Shown: piece by piece, positions 23,473 to 35,500 of the stretch | Layout of the letters: each line of letters starts with the position of its first letter | Numbering within the stretch: the first letter of the stretch is position 1 | Assembly: GCA_934434555.1 (NCBI GenBank) | Contig: CAKRZX010000010.1 | Span: 1-64,000 of the forward strand | Source of the DNA: an uncultured Clostridia bacterium | GTDB taxonomy: Bacteria > Bacillota > Clostridia > Christensenellales > QALW01 | Direction: 5' to 3' | DNA: 64,000 nt | Notes under the pieces: model-generated | The model's database searches: none | The model's input: only the letters and a program-made list of their open reading frames with translations | Told to the model about the DNA's origin: nothing | Translations under genes and position numbers: made by a program

Positions 23473-25373
23473 TGTCTACAAGCGGCAGTTTCAATACATC
23501 TGCGTATGTGGGAAGTACAACGCAGAGATATCTGACGTTCAGTTGGGAAAGAACATCGTATTCAATAGAGAATAACACAACGACAATCAGTTGGCAGTTA
23601 AAAGGTGCGGGCGGAAACAGTTATACGTATTTCAAGGCGGGGAATTTCTCGGTTGAGATTGACGGAACGGTTGTTTATTCTTCAACAACAAGGATAGAAC
23701 TCTATAACGGAACACTGGTGGCAAGCGGAACATATACGTTCAGACACAATAACAGCGGGAATCGCTCTTTCAGTGCATCGGCAAAGGCGGGCATATATAA
23801 CAGTGCCGTAAACTGCACGGGGTCGGGAAGTTGGGACTTGGATTCGATAGCGCGAGCGTCTCAGCCGAGGCTGTCAAGCACGACTGCCAATTTCGGTACA
23901 ACAATAACGATATACACGGATACGGCGTCATCTGTGTTCAAGCATAAGGCATATTACAGGCTGGCTTCGTCGGGATGGACACAAATTATAGACGAAGACC
24001 CCGCGGTCGGCTCGGGAGGGCAGTACTGGACAGGCTCTGCTTTATGGACGGTCCCTGTTGATTTAATGAATGCTGTTATATACAGTAAAAGTGCAACGGT
24101 TACGATACGGCTTGATACATATTCCGATATATCTTTTTCAAATAAAATCGGTGAAAAAACAACAACGCTTACCGCAACCGTTCCCGAAAACGACAGCACA
24201 AGACCCGCCGTATCCCTGTCGGCTTCGCCCGATAACTCACTGATACCGACCTCGGTAAGAAGCGCATTTGACGGAATGTATATTCAGGGTGTGTCGAAAG
24301 TTTCAGCCACAGTTTCCGCCACAGGTAAATATAACGCGGGCATTGCGTCTTATCTTACACAAATAGACGGGAACAGTTACAATTCTGCGGTTTTTACGTC
24401 TGACTTTTTAACGCTTTCAGGCAGCAAAAAGATAGTTTCCGCCGTAAAAGACACAAGAGGAATAACAAACTCGGACGATACGACCGTTAATGTTACGGAA
24501 TATTCAAAGCCGAAAGTTATACCCGTTTCGTCTGCTGCCGAAGTTCTGTGTTACAGAAGTGATGAAAGCGGCAGCCCCACAAACAACAGTAACAGAGTGT
24601 GGGTAAAGGCAAAGAAAGACTTTTATACTTTGGAGAATAAAAACTCCTGCGTACTCCGATACAGATATAAACTCGGCACGGAAGAATGGGGAAATCAGCC
24701 GTGGACGGAACTCCAAACAACAAACAATGAATATAATGCATTGCTTGATATCACATTGCCCGTGACAAACACATATATGGTTGAAATCGGGGTCACTGAT
24801 ACCATAGGAAAAACAAGCTCGCTGTACTTTGATATTCCTACTGACGATGTGCCATTACATCTTGGTGCGGGCGGAAAAACAGTGGGTATAGGCAGATATG
24901 CGGATATAAGTAAGGAATATCACGTTGATATCGGGTGGGAGACCTCATTTGATGAAAATGTGAATGTAGAAAAAGACCTAAACGTAGAAGGCGCGGCACA
25001 TTTAGGGGAGGTTTACATTTCGGGCGTAAAGGTAGATTATATTATAGAGCAAGGCACACAGGACGGGTGGACGTATCAAAAGTGGACAAACGGTACCGCA
25101 ATTTGTTTTTGTAATGTTAATATGCCGATTTCAAATAACGGTTGGGGCGGCGGTTGGTCTTATGCCGAGGGAAGCGCAAAAAACTATCCGTTTGCATTCA
25201 TTGCACCGCCGCAGTGTTTTATATCAATGCACGACTACACAAGTCTTGCTTTACCAGCAATAAGAGCGAGCGGGACTGCTACAAAAACGCCTGTTCCGGC
25301 ATTTGCAAGACCGTCGACTTGGACGGAGGACAGCATAAATATAAGTTTCTTTGCCATAGGCAAATGGAAATAA
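23472..25373 (+). CDS. DUF859-type tail protein
   Basis: 633 residues from the ATG overlapping the previous stop (TAATG). The N-terminal half is rich in beta strands, Ser, Thr and Gly (YTFRHNNSGNRSFSASAKAG), the pattern of DUF859 tail/baseplate proteins of Firmicute phages. The C-terminal 110 residues (from about GWTYQKW) resemble the tail-tip domain with Trp/Tyr-rich strands. Likely a receptor-binding or tail-tip structural protein. Confidence 0.75.
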   Translation: MSTSGSFNTSAYVGSTTQRYLTFSWERTSYSIENNTTTISWQLKGAGGNSYTYFKAGNFSVEIDGTVVYSSTTRIELYNGTLVASGTYTFRHNNSGNRSFSASAKAGIYNSAVNCTGSGSWDLDSIARASQPRLSSTTANFGTTITIYTDTASSVFKHKAYYRLASSGWTQIIDEDPAVGSGGQYWTGSALWTVPVDLMNAVIYSKSATVTIRLDTYSDISFSNKIGEKTTTLTATVPENDSTRPAVSLSASPDNSLIPTSVRSAFDGMYIQGVSKVSATVSATGKYNAGIASYLTQIDGNSYNSAVFTSDFLTLSGSKKIVSAVKDTRGITNSDDTTVNVTEYSKPKVIPVSSAAEVLCYRSDESGSPTNNSNRVWVKAKKDFYTLENKNSCVLRYRYKLGTEEWGNQPWTELQTTNNEYNALLDITLPVTNTYMVEIGVTDTIGKTSSLYFDIPTDDVPLHLGAGGKTVGIGRYADISKEYHVDIGWETSFDENVNVEKDLNVEGAAHLGEVYISGVKVDYIIEQGTQDGWTYQKWTNGTAICFCNVNMPISNNGWGGGWSYAEGSAKNYPFAFIAPPQCFISMHDYTSLALPAIRASGTATKTPVPAFARPSTWTEDSINISFFAIGKWK

Positions 25374-25391
25374 AAAAGGAGGATAAATCAA

Positions 25392-26525
25392 ATGGCATTC
25401 AGTTATAAAAGAAAAGACGCAAACGATTACGATAACGTAAGACTTGCAAGAGAAAATTTGGACGCAAACAGCAATTATAAACAGTCTGACGCTGTAACGG
25501 CGGCAATAAAGGCGCGGGACGAACACGCCGCAAACAAAATAGGGGATTGGACGGGCGGTACATATGGACAGGCTGTTAAAGACGCGCTTGACAAAATCAA
25601 CAACCGGGAGAAATTCTCTTACGATATTAACGGTGATGCACTGTATCAGCAGTACAAGAATCAGTATATCAATCAGGGCAGACTTGCTATGGCGGACACT
25701 ATCGGTCAGGCTTCGGCTATGACAGGCGGTTATGGAAATTCATATGCTGCCGCCGTAGGCAATCAGGCATATCAGGGGTACTTGCAGAAATTAAATGACG
25801 TTGTGCCGGAACTGTATCAAATGGCATTGAACAGGTACAATCAGGAGGGACAAGACCTTAAAGATAATCTGACTATCAATCAAAACCTGTATAACACGGA
25901 ATACGGAGAGTATAGGGACAGGGTTTCCGATTGGAACGCAGAACAGAGCCGACTTGATTCAAATGCATACAACGAAGCGAATCTTGATTATTCAAAGTTT
26001 ACGGATAACCGTGATTATCTTGCAAAGTTATATTCTACGGCTCTTGATTGGGCTACAAACGACGCTAATACGGATTATAACAACAGATTCAACGAATATC
26101 AGCAGAAAGTATCGGATGACCAGTGGAACAAGTCGTACAATCTGTCAAAGGCGCAGGCAAATCAGTCTGCTGCCATTGCCGCATTGCAGGATGAACTTAA
26201 ACAGGATAACTACTATAAGGCGATAGCAAACATTGATGAAGTGCCGACAGAAAAATTCAAGGCGCGCAGAGTAAAGAGAGACGGTGAGTGGTGTTGGATT
26301 GTCGGAAAGAAAAAATATAGCAATTATACAGATGCATTAGATGCCGAAAAGTATATGTATAACGGCAAAGCCTATGATACATATGAGGATGCGGTAAGTG
26401 CATATTTAGATACTTATGATTTGTCAGAAGCACAAATAAACGATATCTTCGATAGATTGGACAAGAAAAACGGCACAAAAAGCAGTGTTGTAAAAGGCGT
26501 TATTGATTTTTTTAGAAAGGAATGA
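25392..26525 (+). CDS. Internal virion-type protein
   Basis: 377 residues, rich in Asn, Gln, Tyr and Ala, helical, no membrane segment. A Gly/Ala stretch (QASAMTGGYGNSYAAAVGNQ) is followed by long helices. Genes like this precede the giant ejection protein in related podovirus-like phages, and it sits six bases before that gene here. Probably ejected with DNA or part of the internal core. Confidence 0.65.
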   Translation: MAFSYKRKDANDYDNVRLARENLDANSNYKQSDAVTAAIKARDEHAANKIGDWTGGTYGQAVKDALDKINNREKFSYDINGDALYQQYKNQYINQGRLAMADTIGQASAMTGGYGNSYAAAVGNQAYQGYLQKLNDVVPELYQMALNRYNQEGQDLKDNLTINQNLYNTEYGEYRDRVSDWNAEQSRLDSNAYNEANLDYSKFTDNRDYLAKLYSTALDWATNDANTDYNNRFNEYQQKVSDDQWNKSYNLSKAQANQSAAIAALQDELKQDNYYKAIANIDEVPTEKFKARRVKRDGEWCWIVGKKKYSNYTDALDAEKYMYNGKAYDTYEDAVSAYLDTYDLSEAQINDIFDRLDKKNGTKSSVVKGVIDFFRKE

Positions 26526-26531
26526 AGATAA

Positions 26532-29500
26532 ATGGGAAAGGCGTCAGACGTTTTACGTAAGAGAAGAGCACACGGCAGTTCATATTATGCAATAGAGAAT
26601 GATACAGCCCAAAGCACAAAGTCTGCTTCGGAGATTCTTAATGAAAGGAGAATCAAAAAGTACAGAACCGAACTTAATGCACTCAATATGCAGCCGTTGT
26701 ATGATTACAAGGATTTCGGGCTTTCGGAAGAAAATAAAAAATCGTATAATGCGAGGATATCCGAGTACAAAACCGCATTGAACAATCTGAAAAAGTATGA
26801 TAAATCTATCACGAACGATGATTATAACGGATACATAAAATCCCTCGATGCATTATCGCAGAAGTTTGACGTTCTGTCTGCCTTTGACTCTGAGGACGAA
26901 CTTAACAAGGCGATTGAATATCAGAAAGACAGGGAAGCAAAACTTTCGTTCGACCTCGAAAAAGGAAAAAGCGAACTTGATAACCTTAAAGATATTCAAG
27001 AGAAAATAAGAACTGCATACAAGGGAAAGTCAAAACTTAACTATCAGGACTATGTCAACGGTTATGTTCGTGCGGGTTACGGCAAGGAAAAAGCAGAGGA
27101 ACTTGCAAAAGAAGCGGTGAACAGCAATCTCACAAACGACGCAGTTTTAGATTCTCAAATTGCGGAATATCTTGACGGGACAGGCTATAAAACCTCGGAG
27201 GAATTTAATAATGCGGTAGCCGAAAAAGAGCAGTTCTATAATCAGGCAAAGTTGCTTCAAAATAACGAAGCACTTACAAATGATGCGCTTAGTGCTTCCG
27301 ACTTTGCGGAATATGCGCAAAAGGGTAAGGAACTTGTGCCAAAAAATGATTGGTGGTATGAATGGGATAAAAACATCAATGTTGTTGAAGCGAATAGAAG
27401 AAAAGTAAGCAATGAATTGGGCTTGTACGAAAAAGTTGGCGTTATTTCGAAAGAGACAGCCACAACACCACAAAAACAGGTAGGTATAGGACGAAAAGAT
27501 AAGGTTAACGCAATCCTGATGATGAACGACGAAGAGGTTCAAATATACGACTACTATTTGGGCAAATACGGGAAGAAATCGGCAGAAGAATACTACAAAA
27601 CTATTGAGCCTACTCTTAATGCAAGAGCGGCAGGCATAATATTTGATGAAACATATAATGGAAAAATGGGAACGGAAATGCTCCACGGAGTTATTGCAGG
27701 CTTTGAGAATTTCGGTACAGGAATTAAAAATCTTCCCAACGCAGTAGGACTTAAAGATGATGATTATATCACGCCTACGGTGAATCAGATGGTATCGGGC
27801 AGTATCCGGGAAGACCTTGCAGACAAAGGTCCTGAAATATTAGGCAGTTCTTTGGGGCAGATAGGATATGACACAATTACCACGATATCTAATATGATTC
27901 CCAGTATAGTTGCTTCATACGCGACAGCGGGTGCTGCTTCTGCACTTGGCGTATCGGCTGCCGCGGCACAGACAGCGGGTAATATTGCCGGTAACGTTCT
28001 GCTTGGTGCTTCGGCGGCGGGAAATGAATATGCGGAAATGCTTAATTCGGGAATGAATAAAGAGCAGGCGAGAGCACTCAGTATTGTTCAGGGTACTTGG
28101 GAGGGTGCGTCTGAATACTATCTTGGTGCAATCGAGGGGCTTGGCGCAAACAAAATAGGCAAAATAATAGGCGGTACAAAGTTTGCAAATATTTTGGGAA
28201 AGGCGGGAAACGGTACAGTAAAAGCCATTCTTGACTTTTTTGGAGACGCAGCAACCGAGGGTATGGAAGAGGTCATACAGGATATCGGTTCAAGTGTTAT
28301 CAACGGTGTTATGACCGATAAGTGGGAATTCTCATCAGCCGAAGAGGAAGTGTACAATTTCGTTCTCGGTGCATTGACCGCAGGAGTTATGAACGGCGGA
28401 ACAGCCCTTTTCCGCGGCTCTGTGAATGCGGTAGGCAACATAGGGGATAACGTTACGTACGGCAAAATGTACAAAGGTGATGTTAATGCGCAAAACCTAC
28501 TTGTCGAAGAGGGGCTTGCGTCCGATGACGGCACAAAGAGCAAAAAACTTGCTGAGAAATACAAAAGCAGATTAAATAACGGTAAAGAACTCACGGGAAA
28601 TCAGTTGCGTAAACTTATCAACGCAAATGAGCAGGCGATTATTGCCGAAGATGTGACAAGCATTAAGTCGAATGTCTCGGAATATCTCTCGGAACTCGGA
28701 GAGACGGGGAACATTGATGAAATTTCTTCCGCTGTTGCAGATATGCTTGTGGGCAAAGAGATATCTCCTTATCAGGAAAAAGTGCTTGAAACAAGTAAGT
28801 ATGCCAGTCGTATAATAAACGAACTCAATCCCGAAAACATTAAGAGCGGGGAGTATTCTACTTATCTCCCAAAGAAACTTGATACAAACAGAATAAATCC
28901 CGATGTTTACGGGCTTGCGGCAGAGGTAAGCAAGAATGTATCCGCAAACGAAAGTAATAGTGCAAATGCGGGTTATTCCTTGCCGGCAGTAGGCAAAACG
29001 GTTGCGCCCAAAACAAACCTCATCGGTGCTGCCGATATCAATGTCGAAAACCGGATTTCAGAGGATGGCAAAACGAAGTCTGTATCCACGGGAAAGGAAA
29101 TCACCGTCAATAAGGAAGATGCTTTTGCTTCTGCGAAAAACGGGGAAGTATACCTCAATACAGACCAAGGCACCGTAAAATTAAGCGATATTGAATTCGG
29201 TACAAAGAACGAGGCATTGCTTTATGAGGCATTTTCCGATTTGAATCCGACCATAGCCAATTCGGCTATCAAGCAGTATGACGGCAAAACGCCTATAATG
29301 ACTTATATCAACGGTATGCTTCAAGGCATCAATCTGTATGGAAAGTATAATTTCAAAGGCGTTGGCATTGATATATCTGCCGATTCATTCTTTGCGGAAC
29401 TTTCACAGGCAGACCAAAAGCTTGCGTTGGGTCTTGGCAGAGAACAGGCAAACATTGAAGCAAAAAAGAATGCAGAGAAAATCAAAACAAAAGCCAAAGG

Positions 29501-32500
29501 TGTTACTGAAAAAGTAAAGAACAGCGGCAAAGGTACTGTACGTTTTGAAAAAGGAGTAAAGGCGAAGAACAAGATGCAAGCAAAGGGTGTTGCTCTCGCA
29601 AAACATTTGGCTTCTGCATTGGGAATTGAAATTGTTTTCTTCGATTCAAAACAGGATGCTTCACATGAGAATCACAACGGATGGTATGACCCGAAAGATA
29701 ACAGTATCCACCTTGACATCAATGCCGGGGATAATTATCAGGGAACGATTGTATATACACTCGCTCACGAACTTACCCATTTTATAGAGAAATGGTCACC
29801 GGAGAAGTATAAGACTTTTTCCGATTTCCTTATAGAACAGTACGCTGATAACGGTGTTTCGGTTGAGGACTTGCTTGCAAAACAGATGGCAAAACTGAAT
29901 ACGCAGGATGCAGACTATGCTATGAAAGAACTTGTGGCAGATGCTTGCCAAACTATGCTTCTTGACAGTAAAGCGGTTGAGAAGTTAGCGGCACTCCGTC
30001 AGCAGGATGCTACTCTTTGGGAAAAGATTAAAGAGTTTATAAGCAACCTTCTTGCAGACATTAAAGAACTGTACAATGGAATCACGCCTGATTCTGAGGA
30101 AGCAAAAGCACTTCGGGAATTGCAGAGCGGTGTGGAACAGATTCATGCTTTGTTTGAAGATGCGGCAGTTGATGCGGCGAAGGCATATGCACAGGGTGAC
30201 AGTTCAGAAGTAAGATATTCTACGAGAAAGTCGTTTGCTGAACAAGTGAATGACGTAATAAACGGAATACATAATCCCCGGTATGACCTGTATATTTCAC
30301 ACACACCTCAATATCTGATTGAATTAAATTTTTCGGATGAGGCTCTTTTGATGAGAAGTGGTAAGTTACGTGAAATCTTAAACAAACATTCTGAAATGAA
30401 TGTTGAATTGATAAAAAAGATTCCCGAGGCATTAAAGGACCCGTTGTTGGTGCTTAAATCCAAAACAAATCCAAGCGAGAGCGTCGTTGTAATTACGGAT
30501 ATTACCACATCAAAAGGCGATATGATAATTCCTGTATGGGTTAATCAGGAAGCAAACTACATAGACATTGACTTCAAAGAAAAATATACAAAGGCGAACT
30601 TTGTGGCAAGTTCTTACGGAAGAAATGTTAAAGGCTTGATAGAATACGCATTAGAAAATGGAGGAGTACTGTACCAAAATAAGGATACAAAAAGAGTTAG
30701 AAGTTTGCTAACAAGAAATGGACTGCAATTGTCCACACCATTAACAATTTCTAACTCCGATATTAGTATACGTCAAAACACCGAAAAAAGTCAAGGAAAA
30801 AATTCGGATTTTGAAAAAAATTTTTCAGATACGAAAACAGACGGTGCGGATGTAAGGTATTCATTCAGAAATACTGAAACAGGTATGGCTAATAACTTCC
30901 TGATTCGTTATAATAAAGAAATGTCATCTCTCATTGAAAAAACGGGGAACGTCATCGTTGACAGTTATGATAAACTTGTCGAACAGGTGAACAGGGCATT
31001 TGATAAACCGAAAGAAAAGGCAACGCTGTATTTCGGAATTCTGGACAAAGATATTCTTTCCGATATCAATGACAAGATACCCAATTTGCCGAGAGAGATG
31101 AGCGGTTCAATATTCAAAAAAGGACGGCAGTATTCGGTTGCAGCAACATTGGACAGCATCAGACATCTTATTGATGACAAAAAGGGCATGACAAAGGAAG
31201 ATGTTATTGATTATCTTGACAGATTTGCAGATGCAATTGTGGATAATGACAGTGTTTCTTTTGCAAGTTATAACAGAGGAAACTTGAAAATTGATGGGTT
31301 ACTTTTTAAGAAGGCGTTCCCCGATGGCACTATTCTGACTTTTGACCTTGTATCAAACGGTAAAAAAGTTATCGGTTTGCAGACCATATATATGGATAAA
31401 GCAGGGTATAAAAAAAGAAAGTTTGCCAAGCCATTGATGATGCAAAATGCCCCGACCAAAACGTCCGAAACGCATGGTGGTCAAACTTTCAACCCGAATG
31501 ATAGCACGGTGCCCGAAAAAAGTCAAGGAATTTTTTCTGACCGCACCACGGGCGGGAATGTCAAATTCTCTGTGCGAAGCATTGACTCGGAAGGCAAAAA
31601 TCTCTCTGAGGGTCAGCAAGAATACTTCAAGGACTCAAAAGTCAGAGACGAGAACGGGAATCTGCTTGTCGTTTACCACGGAACTGATGCTGACTTCAAT
31701 GTATTTGATTTTGGCAAAGCGGGTAAAAACGGCAGAGCGGAAGGCTACGGTTTCTATTTCAGCGATGATAAAGAAATAACGGGCAAATACGGTGACCGTC
31801 AAAAGGAAGTATATTTGGACATTAAAAAGCCGATGTACTCGGATAAAAAGACGCTCACCAAAAGCGAACTTAAAAAGTTTGTAAATTCCCTTATTGACTA
31901 TGCGGCAGAAGAGTACGGTGAGGATTGGAAGGATTCGTTCATTTCAAACTACATCAATACGTACGATAGCGGCGTGACGAGGACTTCCTGTGTTCGAGAT
32001 TTCGTAAATGAAATTTGGGGATACAGTGAAAACGACCAAGAACTGATATACGAGATTGCAAACGGAAGCGGAATGAATTACGGCACGGATACAATGAAAC
32101 CGTTTTATGACGTTTTGTTTGATTCTGTCGGAGTTGACGGCAGCATTGCGACTTGGGAACATGAAAACGGAACATCAAAAGTGTATGTTACGTTTAGGTC
32201 GGAACAATCAAAGAACACCGACAACCTCAATCCTACAAATAACGCTGATATCAGGTATTCATTGCGTGAAGGTGCAAAAGAAGATGTAGAAAAAGCCCTG
32301 AAAGAAAAGGACTATACCGAGGATGTATGTTTAACCGAGAGCAGTCCGAGTATTATTGCAAGCCAAAATGGCGTTAGAAATCTGCCTATGCTGATGAAAG
32401 CATCACACATCAGAGAGAATGTTTTTACAAAAGAAGAGGCTCTTGAAAGGGGCTTGAAAGCAGATTCTCATACCCATTATCACGGACTTGGGGAGGAGTT

Positions 32501-35500
32501 GTTCCTGAAAATAATCGGCGGATTGGACGAAGTGCAACTTGCTTACCGAGGTACTAAAAATGCAGATAATGCAGCGAGAAGAGAGAATTATTTCCTGTTG
32601 ATATCACAGTATAAAGACGCAAAAGGAAATATTGTAAACGTGCCTGTTTATATCAATGAAAAAGCACAGTATAACCGTATATTTGTTGATACAAACAAAA
32701 TAGCGACTGTATTTGGCAGAGATAATTTCTTTGAGTATATCCGAAAAGAAGTTCAAAACGGAAATCTTGCAAGGATAAAGAACAAGGATAAAATTAAAGA
32801 AGCCGACACGGCGTGGAAAACACAGCCTGAATCGACTTCTGTTAATAGAAACATCAACCAAGTCAGTGAACTGAAGGCACTAATCGCCAGCAGTTATAAC
32901 AAGAGTGCTTCTGATAACAGAAGCGATCGGGTCGGTGACCGGACGGTTCAAAAGACCGAAGGGTACGGCTCGAATGTTTCTGATAATATTATACTCCAAA
33001 AGTCCGAGAAAAGTCAAGAAAAATTTTCCGTGCGCAATCCTGATGCCACAGATAACCGCACGTTGCTTTCGAATGCGCTTGCTTCTGCGGCTCAGAATGC
33101 GATAGAGAAGAAGTACATTGAGCAGTATCAAGAGAAGATAGACACCGTAAATGCGGAGCAGGAGAAACTTGCAGACCTTAAAGCCAAGATTAAGGAACTT
33201 TCGTTTGCGCCCGGCAAAAGGAACACGGAGCAAATCCGTAATCTGCAAGACCAAGCCATAAAGACTGCCAACCGCATCAATATCTACGATAAGCAACTTC
33301 TTCGGTTAGAGGCTATGAAGCCATTGAAAGACGTTGTGGAGAGGGAAAGAATACTTGCAGGGAAGAAGGCTGAACAAGTGGGCAGAGAAGCCCTGAACGC
33401 TTATAAAGAGCGTGCTGCCAAGAACGAAAAGGAACTTATGAACAAGTACAATGAGAGGATTAAGCGTGGTGTTGAAGGCAGGAACAAAACGGTAATCAAG
33501 AACAAGATACGGAATGTTATCGGGCAACTTAACACAATGCTTAAAAGCGGTAAAGACAGAGCAAATGTAAAGACCGAACTCAAAGGTACAGTCAGACAGG
33601 CTCTTGATACGGCAACGGTTCTCTTTTCGTCACTTGATGCCGAGGATATCTATGCGGTAGGTATCACTGCGGTTACCAATGATGAGCAAGCACTCCTTTC
33701 AAGGTATGGCGAACTTCTCGGTAAGCGCAATGCAGAAACCGATGCTACGGAACTTGAAAAGATTAAAGGGCAAATTTCAAGGATTGAGTATAAACTCAAA
33801 GATGTTTTTGTAAGAGAGCGTAACCGTTTGCAGAAAACATATGTAGACATCGCAATCGATGAACTCATCAATGCGTATAAGGTGACCGCTGAGTCTGAAA
33901 AGATTTATGTTTCCGAGGCATACGACCAAAACATTGTAGACCGCCTTGAAAGCATAAAGAAAGACCTTAAAGGCACGACTGTTGACGATATGACCAAAGA
34001 GCAACTTCAATCGGTGTATGAAGCGTACAAACTTATCCTGCATTCGGTAAGAGAGGCTAACAAACTGCACCGGGAGGGCAGGAGCGAGTCCGTATCGGAT
34101 AATGCCAATGCCGTTGTGGAAGAGGTAAGGAAAGTCGGCAGAACAAAGGATGACAGCCCGAAGATTGTTGATTCCGCAAAGACTGCTACGTGGAATGAGT
34201 TAAAGCCTATATATGCCTTTGAAAGAATAGGTTCTCCCACGCTTATGAATCTCTATCACGATGTCGAAACTGCCGAATCAACATGGGGCAGAGACATCTA
34301 TGAAGCGAGTAATTTCATAAACGATATGCGGGAAAAGTACGGATATGATTCTTGGGATTTCAAAACAAGACATACCGTTGATTTAAGTTCGGGTGCAAAA
34401 ATCAAACTTTCACTTCAACAAATGATGTCAATATATGCATATTCAAAGCGTGAACAAGCGATTGACCATATGCAGAAGGGCGGTTTTGTATTTGCCAACA
34501 AGGCATTCAAGAAGACAAAGAAGGGCTTGATTGAATACGTACCGACACAATCCCGGTCATTTAAGATATCTGCTGAGGATGTGGCAACGATAAAGGAGTT
34601 AATCAAAGACCAAATCGGCTACGTTGACGAAATGCAAACGTATTTATCGGCGGCAATGGCTGATAAGGGCAATGAGGCTTCCAATATCCTGTACGGAATA
34701 GACCTGTTCAAGGAAAAGGCGTATTTCCCGTTGCGGTCATCTTACGATTACCTGCAACAGCAGAATACTCCTGCCGGGGAAGTATCGCTTAAAAACAACG
34801 GAATGACCAAAGAGACAACGCCTCACGCAAGCAATCCCATTATCCTTGACGATTTCGATTCGGTGTGGTCGGCTCATGTGGACAAGATGTCTGTATACCA
34901 TGCGTTCGTAGTGCCTCTTGATAACTTCAATAAGGTGTTCAATTATACGGATGGATTCAACACTGATGATTCGGGAGCATCGTCTGTCAGAACGGTTCTC
35001 AAAGGCATTTTCGGAAACGGCGTTAACGAGTACATCAGCAATATGTTGGTAGACCTCAACGGCGGTGCTATGACTGACAGGGTAAGCAATCCGTTTATCG
35101 GTATGGTCGGAAAGTTCAAGAAAACTGCGGTTGCTGCATCGCTGTCGGTTATTGTTCAGCAGCCTACGGCTATACTGAGGGCAATGGCGTTGGTAGACCC
35201 GAAGTATTTCAAGAAGCACGATAAGTTAAAGCACGGCGAGAAGTGGGAACAACTTAAAAAGTACGCTCCTGTGGCGGTAATAAAAGAAATCGGCGGCTTT
35301 GATGTCGGAAACGGCAGACAGGCAGTGTCCTACCTTGAAGGCAGTAAATCCCTTATGGATAAAGCCGATGATTTTCTGATGCGAGGTGCAGGACTTGCCG
35401 ATGAAATAGGTTGGAATGCTATTTGGGATGCCGTGCAGAATGAAGTTGCCGCCAAGAAAGGCTTGACGGGCGAGGAACTCTTAATTGAAGCGGGTAAGCG

